In this document: positions 7,340-16,355 of the stretch, piece after piece | How positions within the stretch are numbered: position 1 is the stretch's first letter | How the letters are laid out: every line of letters begins with the position of its first letter | IMG/VR virus record: IMGVR_UViG_3300028874_000010 | Coordinates: 1 to 64,000 of that record | DNA: 64,000 bases | DNA from: a virus | Strand: one strand, 5' to 3' | Program-made: the position numbers and the translations under genes | The notes under the pieces: model-generated | Databases searched by the model: none | What the model was told of the DNA's origin: nothing | What the model saw: the letters and a program-made list of their open reading frames with translations, nothing else

Positions 7340-7813
7340 TCACTCTAGAACCCAGAGGGTTTTTTCAATATCTGGCCCAAGAGCATAATCAATAATTTGA
7401 CTCACTACAGACCAATCCCCATTTGCTAATCCACAACCAATAAGTGGAAAGTGAACTCCTAACTGTTTGACTTTATCTTTTAGAACCCCAGTCGCCAACC
7501 CAATGAAAGCTCGTTCTAATGCATCATAATCAACATAGACGACATTAGGATCGCGCCCATAGTCACGCTGTGTGATGGCATTGATGATGTATTTGTCTTG
7601 GCTGACCTGAGCCCATGTGTACGTTCCTAGGCGATCTGCACATCCTGCGTCGATTGGCTTTTCAAAGTCATGTCGGTATGCCGCAAAAGCTTTGGGAAAT
7701 TGTGTTTTGACCTGTTTAGCAAAACCACTACCCATAACGCCATGCGCATTACATCCATGTACAATAACCCCAGATGTAATATCCAGAAGATTCCCAACAA
7801 TTTTAGTTATCAT
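7340..7813 (-). CDS. Macrodomain ADP-ribose-binding protein
   Basis: The 157-residue single-domain macro protein resembles the Poa1/ADP-ribose-1''-phosphate phosphatase group. IVGNLLDIT starts it, VHGCNAHGVMGSGFA forms the conserved ligand loop, and FPLIGCGLANGDW matches the second phosphate loop. Such proteins bind or hydrolyse ADP-ribose derivatives. With the sirtuin at 50193-50954 and the NAD block at 40-45 kb, it may clear ADP-ribose products or reverse ADP-ribosylation by host defence. The activity itself is not shown by the sequence. Confidence 0.85.
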   Translation of the reverse strand: MITKIVGNLLDITSGVIVHGCNAHGVMGSGFAKQVKTQFPKAFAAYRHDFEKPIDAGCADRLGTYTWAQVSQDKYIINAITQRDYGRDPNVVYVDYDALERAFIGLATGVLKDKVKQLGVHFPLIGCGLANGDWSVVSQIIDYALGPDIEKTLWVLE

Positions 7814-7875
7814 GTTTCTTTATTCAAACTTATTATTTTAATAAGAGGACTTTATAAAGTCCTCTTTAAACAAGA

Positions 7876-8460
7876 TTATGCAGCCAGTTTTTCTGGCAAA
7901 CCTGTCGGAAAAGGCCAAGCAGCATTTTGCTCTGTTACTCGGGTTGGCCATGGATCATCTTCGCTGGAATTATCTAATTCTTGAAGAAATTCTTCAGCAA
8001 TGCCGTTTTGTTTATCATACTTCTTCATACGACTATATAAGGTTTGAAGAAATTTATTTTTCTTGAGTTCACCAACTTGATGGGCCCATTCAAGTGCATT
8101 GAATACTTGATCGACCAATGGTGCATCAGCATCAAGTTTAATTTGAAATGCATGTACATCCGAAAGATGATAGTTCGGATCATTAGCGAGTCGAGCTAAA
8201 GCATCGCTACTTGCGCATCGGTCTGCATGATATATGCATTCTGCTCGACCTGCGGCATAATTGAAATTATCATCTTCGCGGGTAATCGCAGCGGCAAATG
8301 AAAGTATATTTGCCGGATAATTAATTTCAAACATGAAAGAAATTCCGCCAGTGGGATTTGGTTCACTAACGAGAATACCAAGTTTGTTTTGGATCACGCT
8401 GTGGCCACGGAAATACCTGAATGTACGAATAAAGCCTTGAGCAATACTACCTAGTTGCAT
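7876..8460 (-). CDS. Hypothetical 194-residue protein
   Basis: Mixed alpha/beta protein with an acidic C-terminus (ELDNSSEDDPW). No recognised motif. It follows the small gap after the 8481-9176 membrane protein gene and precedes the macrodomain gene in the same direction. Confidence 0.5.
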   Translation of the reverse strand: MQLGSIAQGFIRTFRYFRGHSVIQNKLGILVSEPNPTGGISFMFEINYPANILSFAAAITREDDNFNYAAGRAECIYHADRCASSDALARLANDPNYHLSDVHAFQIKLDADAPLVDQVFNALEWAHQVGELKKNKFLQTLYSRMKKYDKQNGIAEEFLQELDNSSEDDPWPTRVTEQNAAWPFPTGLPEKLAA

Positions 8461-8480
8461 ATCATCTCCGCGTGTCTAGT

Positions 8481-9176
8481 TTATTTAGTTGTATTCTTTT
8501 TGTTACGTGCTACTTGTAAAGCTTCTATCCTGCGATTCTTAGCAATAATCTCGATCTTCCGTTCATCCGAATATGCATCAATCCAACACATCTTTTGATT
8601 AGTTGAATAACTTTGAAGACATGCAAGGCGATCATAATCGTCATACTCATCCACAAATGTTACATACTTAGAAGATTCCGGAAACCTAAGTCTCTTATGT
8701 GAAGGACCTGAAATTTCATCAATCCCAAACCAAGCGTAAAAAGCTTTACGTGATTCATAACTTTTAAAATACAAGTCATACTCATCCATAAGATTCGTAA
8801 TACAAAGTTCGAGGCGAGCAATTTGTGCATCATCATTTGAACGAGATACAATTCGTTCTTCCTCTTGCTTTTGAATCTCATTAGAGCGTGTGAGTCTATT
8901 ATATCTAATTCGCAATAAAAGTGAGATCCCGAGAACGAAAAACAACACAATTCCAGGGATTCCACCTATACAAAAAAATACAGATAAAACCAACAACCCA
9001 ATAATCCACCGAACCGATGCCCAGAATATAGCTTTACCAAGACTGACAATATGGCTTGGTGTTATACCAAAGTAATAATTGATTATGCAGTAAAAGTTAT
9101 AGATGATACTCAGGAGAACACCAACCATAAGAAAATTGGTGAATGTTGAATTTTTACCAGAATCATTGTCTTTCAT
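8481..9176 (-). CDS. Membrane protein, unknown
   Basis: Start chosen at ATG 9176 (MKDNDSGKN), which has GGAG 7 bases upstream; an upstream ATG at 9194 has none. Three hydrophobic segments fill residues about 14-85, followed by a charged cytoplasmic helical tail of about 145 residues. No family recognised. A GTTTAC/TAAAAT promoter lies directly upstream. Confidence 0.6.
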   Translation of the reverse strand: MKDNDSGKNSTFTNFLMVGVLLSIIYNFYCIINYYFGITPSHIVSLGKAIFWASVRWIIGLLVLSVFFCIGGIPGIVLFFVLGISLLLRIRYNRLTRSNEIQKQEEERIVSRSNDDAQIARLELCITNLMDEYDLYFKSYESRKAFYAWFGIDEISGPSHKRLRFPESSKYVTFVDEYDDYDRLACLQSYSTNQKMCWIDAYSDERKIEIIAKNRRIEALQVARNKKNTTK

Positions 9177-9205
9177 GATAAACTCCATGTTCATTCCATG
9201 GTTTT

Positions 9206-9235
9206 ATTTTATCACAGAAATCTTGAATAGTAAAC
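9206..9235 (-). promoter_or_regulatory. Sigma70-like promoter (GTTTAC-18-TGATAAAAT)
   Basis: -35 element GTTTAC at 9230-9235, 18-base spacer, -10 TAAAAT at 9206-9211 preceded by an extended TG. The same arrangement recurs at 32830-32860, 52037-52065 and 58692-58721. It drives the membrane protein gene starting at 9176. Confidence 0.6.
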
Positions 9236-9237
9236 TG

Positions 9238-10206
9238 TTATTTTAAAGTTTCTTTATACCAAGCAATAAATTTCTTGACACCTTCTTCTGGTGATGTTTT
9301 AAGACGATTAAAATTAATATCTAATTCATATTTAGCCATACTCGCGTATGTTTGTCTAACATCACTTTCTGGTAATCCGACATGCTTAATAATAGCTTTC
9401 TTACCAAGTTCTTGTTCTAATAGCGTAATAAAATCTCTAACTAGAATAGGTGAGCCATGCCCGATATTAAATATTCTATGATTGCCGCCATACATAGAAA
9501 TGCTAGTTACATCAATCAACCCTTCAACGATATCATCAATATAAGTAAAATCTCTAGATAATTCTATTTCGCCATTAAGCCCGTCACGGAGTTCAATTTC
9601 TTGTCCATTCATAATCTTTTCAGCAAAGATAAATGGGGCCATATCTTTGCGGCCATACGGGCCGTACACAGTAAAAAACCGACAACATACTATATCGGTT
9701 TCTAAGAAATGATTGGACATCGATTTAGCCAAAGCTTCGCCAGCACGTTTTGTTCCGGCATAATAACTAACTTGGTCCGTTGTCGAATTACCTTCACTCA
9801 TCTCGTATGATTGATCCCCATAAACACTCGAGCTGCTTGAATAGATAAGCTTTGGAATCTTGTAGTCATGACATGCCATTAGCACATTATGGAAAGCTAA
9901 AACATTATTGTTGAAATATATCTCTGGACTATCTTTAGAAGCCTGAACACCAGTTGAGGCCGCCAAGTGATACACAATATCAAAGGGATCCCATCCTCCA
10001 GCTAGTGTTTTTCCTATAGAAAGATCATGATAAATCAATTTAAAATTTAGATTACGAGCAAGATTTAAATACTTTGTATGTTTATCTGGATCAGTAAATA
10101 CAGAATATCGCAAATCAATACCATATACCGTATGACCAGAACTTAAAAGTTTAGCACATAAATGATAACCAATGAAACCCAGTGCTCCAGTTACAAGTAT
10201 ATTCAT
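9238..10206 (-). CDS. NAD-dependent sugar epimerase/dehydratase (UDP-glucuronate 4-epimerase-like)
   Basis: Extended short-chain dehydrogenase of 322 residues. The Rossmann motif GALGFIG is at 7-13, the catalytic Tyr149-x3-Lys153 pair sits in SYYAGTK, and the RFFTVYGPYGRKDMA and RDFTYIDDIVEG blocks are characteristic of UDP-glucuronate/UDP-galactose 4-epimerases. It probably interconverts a nucleotide sugar. It could feed a glycosyltransferase such as the one at 27345-28487, or remodel host surface sugars. The substrate cannot be read from the sequence. Its start overlaps the stop of a 34-codon frame. Confidence 0.85.
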   Translation of the reverse strand: MNILVTGALGFIGYHLCAKLLSSGHTVYGIDLRYSVFTDPDKHTKYLNLARNLNFKLIYHDLSIGKTLAGGWDPFDIVYHLAASTGVQASKDSPEIYFNNNVLAFHNVLMACHDYKIPKLIYSSSSSVYGDQSYEMSEGNSTTDQVSYYAGTKRAGEALAKSMSNHFLETDIVCCRFFTVYGPYGRKDMAPFIFAEKIMNGQEIELRDGLNGEIELSRDFTYIDDIVEGLIDVTSISMYGGNHRIFNIGHGSPILVRDFITLLEQELGKKAIIKHVGLPESDVRQTYASMAKYELDINFNRLKTSPEEGVKKFIAWYKETLK

Positions 10207-10307
10207 GAGAAAGAAAAGATTTTGTTAATAAGCCAAGCCGAGTATTCACCAGGCTTCCAACCGTTGAGTACTAATTCTTGATCGAACGCCCGAATCTGTG
10301 CAGTCAT
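10203..10307 (-). CDS. Small hypothetical protein (34 residues)
   Basis: The frame from ATG 10307 to TGA 10203 overlaps the epimerase ATG by an ATGA junction, a pattern common among real genes in this genome. It is in the same frame as thyA, separated only by the thyA stop and six codons. The ribosome binding site is weak. Confidence 0.4.
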   Translation of the reverse strand: MTAQIRAFDQELVLNGWKPGEYSAWLINKIFSFS

Positions 10308-10322
10308 CAGACGAATATCAAT

Positions 10323-11192
10323 TTAAACAGCGACTGGGGCTTTGATAGCGTTGTGATAATAATAATTATCTAGCCGAATATCATCTAGTTTGAAATCATC
10401 TATATCTTTGATTTCTGGATTTAACCATAGCTTTGCCTGAGTAGTAATCGATTCACGAGATAACATTTCTTCTACTTGAGTAAAGTGATTTTGGTAAATA
10501 TGTGTATCCCCAGATGAAACAATTAATTCACCAACGCCAAAACCACAAGTTTGTGCAAGCATATAAGTTAACAAAGCATATGAGGCTATGTTGTAAGGCG
10601 CCCCCAAAAATAAATCCCAGGATCGTTGAGTTAGATGACACGATAACTTTCCATTTGCCACATAAAACTGAAAAAATGCATGACATGGTGGTAGAGCCAT
10701 GTTTGGAATATCACTAACATTCCAGGCCGAGACAATTAAGCGCCTATCATTAGGATTAGACTTAAGCTTGTTCACCAAATCTCGAATCTGATCAATTGAT
10801 TCAACACGAACTTTCGCATTTATTAATGTTTTTGGGCCATCCGAGTGATCAATAGGATAATCGCCCGGGTTCACAATTGTGTATTTTTGCCAATTACGCC
10901 ATTGCGCACCATAGACTGGTCCCAAGCCCCCGAACTCATCTGCCCACTCGTCCCAAATATGATTGTTGTTATCATGGAGATATTTGATATTAGTGTTACC
11001 TGATAGGAGCCAAAGTAGTTCTACGGCAATAAGGCGGAACGCGGTGAACTTGGCATGAACAATCGGAAATTCTTCTTGGAGATCGAATCGGATCTGCTGA
11101 CCAAATAAACTCCTAGTTCCGGTCCCAGTTCGATCTGTTTTATCTGTTCCGTTTGTATAGACATGACGGACTAAATCTAAATATTGTTGCAT
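10323..11192 (-). CDS. thyA: Thymidylate synthase
   Basis: A close match to bacterial ThyA (289 residues from the chosen start, versus 264 in E. coli). It shows DRTGTGT, the catalytic Cys170 in [39 protein letters not shown] and the C-terminal IKAPVAV. It methylates dUMP with methylene-tetrahydrofolate to give dTMP. The Asn in APYNIAS, which favours dUMP over dCMP, is present, in contrast to the hydroxymethylase at 29212-30144. The ATG at 11192 is chosen because it begins the ThyA homology (MQQYLDLV) and lies 5 bases after the upstream stop. Confidence 0.97.
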   Translation of the reverse strand: MQQYLDLVRHVYTNGTDKTDRTGTGTRSLFGQQIRFDLQEEFPIVHAKFTAFRLIAVELLWLLSGNTNIKYLHDNNNHIWDEWADEFGGLGPVYGAQWRNWQKYTIVNPGDYPIDHSDGPKTLINAKVRVESIDQIRDLVNKLKSNPNDRRLIVSAWNVSDIPNMALPPCHAFFQFYVANGKLSCHLTQRSWDLFLGAPYNIASYALLTYMLAQTCGFGVGELIVSSGDTHIYQNHFTQVEEMLSRESITTQAKLWLNPEIKDIDDFKLDDIRLDNYYYHNAIKAPVAV

Positions 11193-11197
11193 ATGTA

Positions 11198-11437
11198 TTA
11201 AATTGGTTTGAGGTGGTATTCTTGAAGAGTGATAGCTTTCCATTGCATACCAATGTATGGTTTATCTAAAAGAACAATATAAAAGTGAGTTAAGCCAAAT
11301 CTACCTGGTTTGGCTTCAAATCCAACTACGCTTCCTGTTTTACCATTAAGGTGTTCATTTAAGCCTGTTTCAACTTTAGGGTCAAACTCAATTCGGACAT
11401 TCTGATCGAGTTTGAGATTCTTATTCAATAGGCTCAT
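11198..11437 (-). CDS. Hypothetical 79-residue beta-rich protein
   Basis: Small protein whose middle ([28 protein letters not shown]) resembles an SH3-like barrel with a KOW-type turn. No specific family. It lies between the second DnaJ gene and thyA. Confidence 0.5.
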   Translation of the reverse strand: MSLLNKNLKLDQNVRIEFDPKVETGLNEHLNGKTGSVVGFEAKPGRFGLTHFYIVLLDKPYIGMQWKAITLQEYHLKPI

Positions 11438-11449
11438 GATATAGTTCTC

Positions 11450-12307
11450 TTAAAAGTGTTTTGATTTTAACGTGATGTAAATATTTCCGTGCTCTCGTGT
11501 TTGTAAATCTGGTAAACCTACTCCGGTTAATCTAAGGATTGTTCCTTCTGGACTGCATGGAGGAACAGTCACAGTCAATTCCTTATTATTCAATCCCATA
11601 ACTTTAATAGAACCACCTTCTAATGAAGTTATTCTGTCAATAGAAGAGTTGGTATAAAGATCATTTCCTTTACGTAGGAAATTTACCCTATCTTCTACTT
11701 TAATTCTTATATTTTTGTATCTACGGTTGCCAGTTGGTCGTCTATTTTGATCAACGCATTGAAGTTTCAATATGACATTATCCCATACTCCTGGAGGTAT
11801 ATCAAAATAGCAATCAAAATCTATAATTTCTCCAGAACCTTTACAAGCTGGACATCGATTTAATTTCGAATCTTCTTCAGATGGTCTTGGAGTATATCCA
11901 CCGCCACCAAAGACTTGCCCAACTGTTCTAGAATGAGCTCCATATAAAGCCCCAGATCCATTGCATGTGGAACAAATAGTTTTCTTATTGGCTCTAGATA
12001 GGATTCCAGTTTCAACTTGATCTAATGATAGATAAACTGTTGCATCTGGAACAACATTAACTACTGTCGTTCTAGCATAATGTTTTGCTGCTTGTGGGAC
12101 TGAATCTTTTGCAACAGGAGGAATATATTTATACGATGGATCAGAAAGCTTTTCATAGGCTTGTTTGATCTCTTTAAATTTCTCTTCTGCATACTTGCTA
12201 TTGTTATTTCTATCCGGGTGCCATTTCATAGCGAGTTTTCTATAAGCACGAACAATCTCGTCAGTAGATGCACCCGGATCTAATTCCAATATTTTATAGT
12301 ATAGCAT
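11450..12307 (-). CDS. DnaJ-like co-chaperone, shorter paralogue
   Basis: A 285-residue J-protein: J domain with the HPD signature (WHPDRN), only two CxxCxGxG repeats (CSTCNGSG and CPACKGSG) instead of four, then a DnaJ-type C-terminal substrate-binding region. It would stimulate host DnaK. It lies downstream of a complete DnaJ gene, so this genome carries a pair of paralogues. The reduced zinc finger suggests a changed client range. A late box stands 34 bases upstream. Confidence 0.85.
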   Translation of the reverse strand: MLYYKILELDPGASTDEIVRAYRKLAMKWHPDRNNNSKYAEEKFKEIKQAYEKLSDPSYKYIPPVAKDSVPQAAKHYARTTVVNVVPDATVYLSLDQVETGILSRANKKTICSTCNGSGALYGAHSRTVGQVFGGGGYTPRPSEEDSKLNRCPACKGSGEIIDFDCYFDIPPGVWDNVILKLQCVDQNRRPTGNRRYKNIRIKVEDRVNFLRKGNDLYTNSSIDRITSLEGGSIKVMGLNNKELTVTVPPCSPEGTILRLTGVGLPDLQTREHGNIYITLKSKHF

Positions 12308-12313
12308 ATGTAT

Positions 12314-12350
12314 GGGTATAACTCTTTGTTATTATTCAAATATTTATACC
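12314..12350 (-). promoter_or_regulatory. Late promoter box with overlapping inverted repeat before the second dnaJ
   Basis: The minus strand has a perfect TATAAATA box (12341-12348). The arms GGTATAA and TTATACC (7 bp) enclose the spacer containing the likely ribosome binding site (AAAGAG). Transcripts starting at the box would lose the upstream arm, as at the homing endonuclease genes. Confidence 0.5.
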
Positions 12351-12366
12351 GATTTCAGGTGGGTCC

Positions 12367-13386
12367 CTATAGCTTAGCTTTTTCAAGCTCGTCAAATTTT
12401 TGAAGTAATGTTTTCTGTTCTGATGTTAAGTTCTTTGGATATACTACTTTAATAATCATATACAAATCACCCACGGCACCACTAAACTTTTTCATTCCTT
12501 GGCCTTTCATCCTGAGTTTTTTGCCATGTGATGTTCGTTCAGGAATAGAAAGTTCTAATACATCGCCATTCAAACTTTCAACGCTGGTTTTTCCACCAAG
12601 TAAAGAAGTAGCAATTGGTATTTCTAATTCCATAATCAGATCATCGTCAGATCGCTGAAACTTTTTATGATTAAGGATTATTATCCGAACAATCAAATCA
12701 CCTGGTGGTAATTCAGAATTTTCTTTATTCCCAAGACCGGACAATTTAAACAATGCTCCATCAGGAATGCCGGGCATAATCTTCAAATCGGTTTCTGTTT
12801 CTTCTAATACAATAGAACGTCCAGAACAAACTTTACATGGATCTTCAACTTTAGTCCCCGACCCAGCACAGGTAGGACAGGTTTGCGCCATTTTAAAATT
12901 TGGATTGATCGCTCTTAAGATTTGACCTTTCCCATTACATGTGGAACATTTAACTTTTACTTTAGAAATCGATCCAGTTCCATCACAAGCTTTACACCCA
13001 ACAACGTGTTTGTATTTGACTTTTTTAGTGACACCAGAATTAGCTTCTTCTAAAGTAATATCAATTTCTGATCGCTTATCAGAATTACCAGGCATAGCTT
13101 GTTGAGCATTAACATGCTTAAAGATATCAGCAAAATCAAAGCCAAAATCTTGGGGTGCTCTTTGGCCGGGCTGTTCATGACCGAATTGATCATAATGATT
13201 TCGCTTCTCTTGGTTTCCTAGGACTTCATTTGCCTCGTTAACTTCTTTGAACTGCTCTTCAGCACCAGAATCAGTATTCCGATCTGGGTGATATTTCATC
13301 GCTAGTTTACGATAAGCTTTTTTGATGTCATCTTCTGTAGCAGTTTTAGCTACACCAAGGACTTCATAGTAATCTCGTTTTGTCAT
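12367..13386 (-). CDS. dnaJ: Chaperone DnaJ
   Basis: Full type I DnaJ architecture in 339 residues: J domain with YHPDRN, a short Gly/Phe-poor linker, four zinc-binding repeats ([32 protein letters not shown]) and the C-terminal peptide-binding domains. The linker lacks a long G/F-rich region. It recruits host DnaK to clients; phage J-proteins probably assist folding or replication-complex remodelling. Its ATG overlaps the stop of the 81-residue gene upstream. Confidence 0.93.
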   Translation of the reverse strand: MTKRDYYEVLGVAKTATEDDIKKAYRKLAMKYHPDRNTDSGAEEQFKEVNEANEVLGNQEKRNHYDQFGHEQPGQRAPQDFGFDFADIFKHVNAQQAMPGNSDKRSEIDITLEEANSGVTKKVKYKHVVGCKACDGTGSISKVKVKCSTCNGKGQILRAINPNFKMAQTCPTCAGSGTKVEDPCKVCSGRSIVLEETETDLKIMPGIPDGALFKLSGLGNKENSELPPGDLIVRIIILNHKKFQRSDDDLIMELEIPIATSLLGGKTSVESLNGDVLELSIPERTSHGKKLRMKGQGMKKFSGAVGDLYMIIKVVYPKNLTSEQKTLLQKFDELEKAKL

Positions 13387-13628
13387 ACGTCGTTAAGAAA
13401 ATCTGCAATTGCTTGTTTAAGTTCGGGTTGTTGATCTACATCATGAAGAAATCCACACATGATATCGCCATCTAGATCGAGCTTTTCACCTTCATATTTC
13501 ATTTTACGAATCAGCATTGTTCCAATATCAAAATGGACATGCATAAATTCTTGAATGAAAATTTTATTGACATCTTCATTGGTTGTTTGTTTATCTGGGA
13601 TAAAATAGAAATGGGCGATTGATGGCAT
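13383..13628 (-). CDS. Hypothetical 81-residue protein
   Basis: Small acidic protein coupled to dnaJ by an ATGA overlap. No family recognised. A perfect 8-bp hairpin (AAGTGGAT/ATCCACTT, 13638-13668) lies in the gap before it. Confidence 0.5.
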   Translation of the reverse strand: MPSIAHFYFIPDKQTTNEDVNKIFIQEFMHVHFDIGTMLIRKMKYEGEKLDLDGDIMCGFLHDVDQQPELKQAIADFLNDV

Positions 13629-13674
13629 AGTTTTGGTAAGTGGATGTCTTTATTGGAGATATCCACTTAGTTAA

Positions 13675-14088
13675 TTAGCGAGTGTATCGTGCGATAATTT
13701 CGGCGTGAGCCTGATCTGGCGATTTCCAGCCAAATGGCTTGATGACATCTAATGATGTGCCTCGTTTTGATTGGTCTGCTGATGTTGCTCTAACTTTAGA
13801 CATGTTTGCTTGTTGAACTGCATCCCACATTTCTTGCCACATAGCTGGAGAAACGCCCATCATCTGAGCAGTTCCATAGGCCACATAAACAAGATCAATA
13901 AGTGAATCTAAGGCTGTGGCTAGGTCATTGTTATAATGCGAATCTACATATTCTCGAAGTTCTTCTTGCATGAAACCAAGACGAAAATTATACGTATCGT
14001 CATCCAATAGCTTAGGTGTATCAGCTAAAGGAACTTGGAACTTGGAATGGAAATCGTTAACATCTTGGTAACCGGATTGCTGAATCAT
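13675..14088 (-). CDS. MazG-like/phosphoribosyl-ATP pyrophosphohydrolase-like protein
   Basis: All-helical 137-residue protein with the metal-binding pattern of the MazG/PRA-PH superfamily: QEELREYVD in one helix and ALDSLIDLVYVAYG (D-x3-D spacing) in the next, then NMSKVR. Family members hydrolyse nucleoside triphosphates to monophosphates. In phages they may clear aberrant dNTPs or adjust ppGpp levels. Nearby thyA supports a nucleotide role. Confidence 0.7.
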   Translation of the reverse strand: MIQQSGYQDVNDFHSKFQVPLADTPKLLDDDTYNFRLGFMQEELREYVDSHYNNDLATALDSLIDLVYVAYGTAQMMGVSPAMWQEMWDAVQQANMSKVRATSADQSKRGTSLDVIKPFGWKSPDQAHAEIIARYTR

Positions 14089-14115
14089 TGATAGTGCCTT
14101 ATACTTTTATTGAGA

Positions 14116-14805
14116 TTATTGCTTTGCTGCTTCAGTATCATACAAATCTTGCATATCAACAGCAGCACAAGCCGCTGCACCCATGCTACGATATGTAGTC
14201 GCTGCCGAATTTAATGCACTGTAAGTGTCCGCCATTCCTTTTGCTGATGCAGTAAAGGATGCAAATTTTCCGCCTTGGATATTAAGAGTAGTTGCCATTT
14301 TTTGTACATCGATATTTGCACCAAGAAATAGAACTTCCCAGTTATGTTCTTTTTCAACTTTGGATATCAATGAGGCGACAGTGGAACCAGAAAATTCTTT
14401 ACTTGAGTTTTCTTCACCGTCCGTGAGAATAGCTAGAATAGTCTTTGTGTCATCTGAGACCTTCTCTTCTAAGCATTTGGTAATTGTAACACCAATTGCA
14501 TCATAAAGTGCAGTCATTCCACGCGGTGTATACACTTCTTCAGTTAGAACAGGAACATGATTTAGACCGACCCGAGAATGAATGGTTTCAATGATATTAT
14601 CAAAGATCACCAATGTGATATCTGCTTCACCAGGAACCTTCTTTTGGCCATCAACAAAAGCGTTGAATCCACCAATAGCTTCGTTTTTAATATTGTTCAT
14701 AGACCCAGATCGATCCAAAACAAAGACCAAACGAGCTTTAGTTGGTGCAACTTGTGTTTCGACAACAGTGGTTGTTACAGTGGTTGTTGTAATAGTTTTT
14801 GACAT
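14116..14805 (-). CDS. von Willebrand factor A domain protein
   Basis: VWA fold with a complete MIDAS: DRSGSMN after the first strand, the TPRGMTALYDA threonine, and LTDGEENSS. It resembles TerY-type stand-alone VWA proteins of the tellurite/stress systems. The N-terminus carries a run of threonines and valines. Such proteins mediate metal-dependent protein-protein binding. A second, different VWA protein (YeaH-like) is at 53812-55119. Confidence 0.8.
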   Translation of the reverse strand: MSKTITTTTVTTTVVETQVAPTKARLVFVLDRSGSMNNIKNEAIGGFNAFVDGQKKVPGEADITLVIFDNIIETIHSRVGLNHVPVLTEEVYTPRGMTALYDAIGVTITKCLEEKVSDDTKTILAILTDGEENSSKEFSGSTVASLISKVEKEHNWEVLFLGANIDVQKMATTLNIQGGKFASFTASAKGMADTYSALNSAATTYRSMGAAACAAVDMQDLYDTEAAKQ

Positions 14806-15143
14806 GTTAATTTTTTAGTGTTATGGTTATGGTTATTTTGTACTACTGATGGATCATCCAACTTGATAGCTATTGAATGGGTATCTACTTTAACTCCGCC
14901 AGCATTATGATCAACAGAAACATAATAGTCATGGATAATATCTACAACAACCAGAGGACGATTATAACCAGCCATTTTATGTCGTGGATTATTTGGCGTG
15001 GCTGGGTTACCAAGTTGTGTAAAGTGAACGGTATCACCTATTGCTGGTATAGTAAGTTGGTGTGAGACATATGTCATTCCTTCAGGCCAAATGAATGTAA
15101 CAGAATGCCGTTGAACTTCAGGTTTCTTTATTTTGAAAAACAT
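14775..15143 (-). CDS. Hypothetical 122-residue protein
   Basis: Beta-rich protein with several His/Asn residues near the C-terminus. Its last 10 codons overlap the start of the VWA gene and its first codons overlap the stop of the 94-residue gene upstream, so all three form one tight operon. Function unknown. Confidence 0.5.
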   Translation of the reverse strand: MFFKIKKPEVQRHSVTFIWPEGMTYVSHQLTIPAIGDTVHFTQLGNPATPNNPRHKMAGYNRPLVVVDIIHDYYVSVDHNAGGVKVDTHSIAIKLDDPSVVQNNHNHNTKKLTCQKLLQQPL

Positions 15144-15412
15144 ATAGTCTCTTGTACATAATGAGCAGGAGTATGAGTCCCTTCAATAGTTTCTTTATGA
15201 ATCAGTTTACCATTTTCTATAGTATAAATTTCTTTATACACATAATCTGGAAATGGTTTTCCAGAAGCTTGATTTGCTTTACTTGGATATTGTCTAACGA
15301 TGATAACACTTTGTTTATCATCACTAATAGTCACTGAAACGATTTTGTGAGAACCATGAAGAGGAAGAGATTCTTTATGAATATCCGGAGTTACTATAGC
15401 GTGGTGTTTCAT
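15128..15412 (-). CDS. Hypothetical 94-residue protein
   Basis: Predicted beta-rich soluble protein, no motif recognised. It overlaps the next gene by 16 bases and follows the 15414-15806 gene by one base. Confidence 0.5.
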   Translation of the reverse strand: MKHHAIVTPDIHKESLPLHGSHKIVSVTISDDKQSVIIVRQYPSKANQASGKPFPDYVYKEIYTIENGKLIHKETIEGTHTPAHYVQETICFSK

Positions 15413-15413
15413 T

Positions 15414-15806
15414 TCAATCGTGCCAATTTAATCTAACAATTCCTTCATCAGACAAATCATAGATAGAGTGTTTTTCGACAATTGATTTAACAATTGATAA
15501 ATCAGTACCCCATCCGGAATGTAAAAACCGGACAAGCTGAGTAATAGCTTGAAGCCCTTGCTTATCTGAATTAGAAGGGCCTTCTTTAAAATACTTTCGT
15601 GAACGAGTTCTGATATAGTTATCAGTCTCTTCAAGAATTTTTGAAGACAATTGGTAAACACCGGTATCCGGACACCAACCAAAGATGTGTAGGTCTGTGA
15701 TATTTTGTTCTTCATCAGCAAATTCAACTGGGCGCTGGACTTCGATAATGACCCACTCATTAAGAGTTAGATCATCAGATCCGGCTAACATACGTGTAGG
15801 AATCAT
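15414..15806 (-). CDS. Hypothetical 130-residue protein
   Basis: Start taken as ATG 15806 (MIPTRML), which lies directly after the stop of the Cys-rich gene upstream (15808-15987). Acidic, with a central aromatic-rich segment. No family recognised. Confidence 0.5.
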   Translation of the reverse strand: MIPTRMLAGSDDLTLNEWVIIEVQRPVEFADEEQNITDLHIFGWCPDTGVYQLSSKILEETDNYIRTRSRKYFKEGPSNSDKQGLQAITQLVRFLHSGWGTDLSIVKSIVEKHSIYDLSDEGIVRLNWHD

Positions 15807-15807
15807 A

Positions 15808-15987
15808 TTATTTAAATAGTTCGAGTTGTTCAGGGAGAGGACAATCATAATGACATCCGTCTAGTGCTATAGAACGGCTCAAGGTGGCATCAGTGAGCTC
15901 ACAGTAATAGGTACCATACCCAGGTGGAGAATAGTCCCTGTCGCCATCCTCCCACTTCCTGTGTTCACATTGGTGACACAGGTTCAT
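15808..15987 (-). CDS. Small cysteine-rich, probably zinc-binding protein
   Basis: The 59-residue frame from ATG 15987 to TAA 15808 overlaps the stop of the lipoprotein gene (ATGA) and ends one base before the next start, so its place in the operon is convincing. It contains CHQC near the N-terminus, a single Cys in YYCEL and then CHYDC, five cysteines and three histidines consistent with one zinc knuckle. It is a short frame easily missed by length filters. Confidence 0.55.
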   Translation of the reverse strand: MNLCHQCEHRKWEDGDRDYSPPGYGTYYCELTDATLSRSIALDGCHYDCPLPEQLELFK

Positions 15988-16355
15988 TCTTCAACAATAG
16001 TAAGGAGCCATCTATCATCGAGATAGACAGTTTTTTCTGTTGTTGAATCAATAAAATGCCAAGAATTCATATCCGAATCATGAGTCACTGGCCCATCCGA
16101 AATATAAGTTCTGGTGTATAAACCATCAGGACTCATTTTCTCTACAATCCACTTTTCATTACCTGAAGTAGAAGAACTATCGGTTGATACGTCGGCATCG
16201 CTTGTAGCAACTGGTGCAATCGCTGAACTAGTTGGAGTGATAGATGTAGGACCATCATCATTACTACATGCACTAATGCTGCCAATTCCTAATCCAATTG
16301 CAAGGAGAACACCACAAAAGCTATAGTGGATTATACCTTTAATTTTTTCTTTCAT
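15984..16355 (-). CDS. Predicted lipoprotein
   Basis: N-terminal basic stretch, hydrophobic core, and a lipobox-like SISAC ending at Cys30. This is followed by a Ser/Thr/Asp-rich linker and a small C-terminal domain. It would be lipidated and anchored in the envelope. Phage lipoproteins often act in superinfection exclusion or lysis, but nothing here fixes the role. Its ATG overlaps the stop of the RNA ligase gene. Confidence 0.65.
   Translation of the reverse strand: MKEKIKGIIHYSFCGVLLAIGLGIGSISACSNDDGPTSITPTSSAIAPVATSDADVSTDSSSTSGNEKWIVEKMSPDGLYTRTYISDGPVTHDSDMNSWHFIDSTTEKTVYLDDRWLLTIVEE

Noticed and set aside
13638-13668. Hairpin AAGTGGAT/ATCCACTT as a terminator
   Set aside because: No T-run follows on either strand; left as an unexplained 8-bp repeat.
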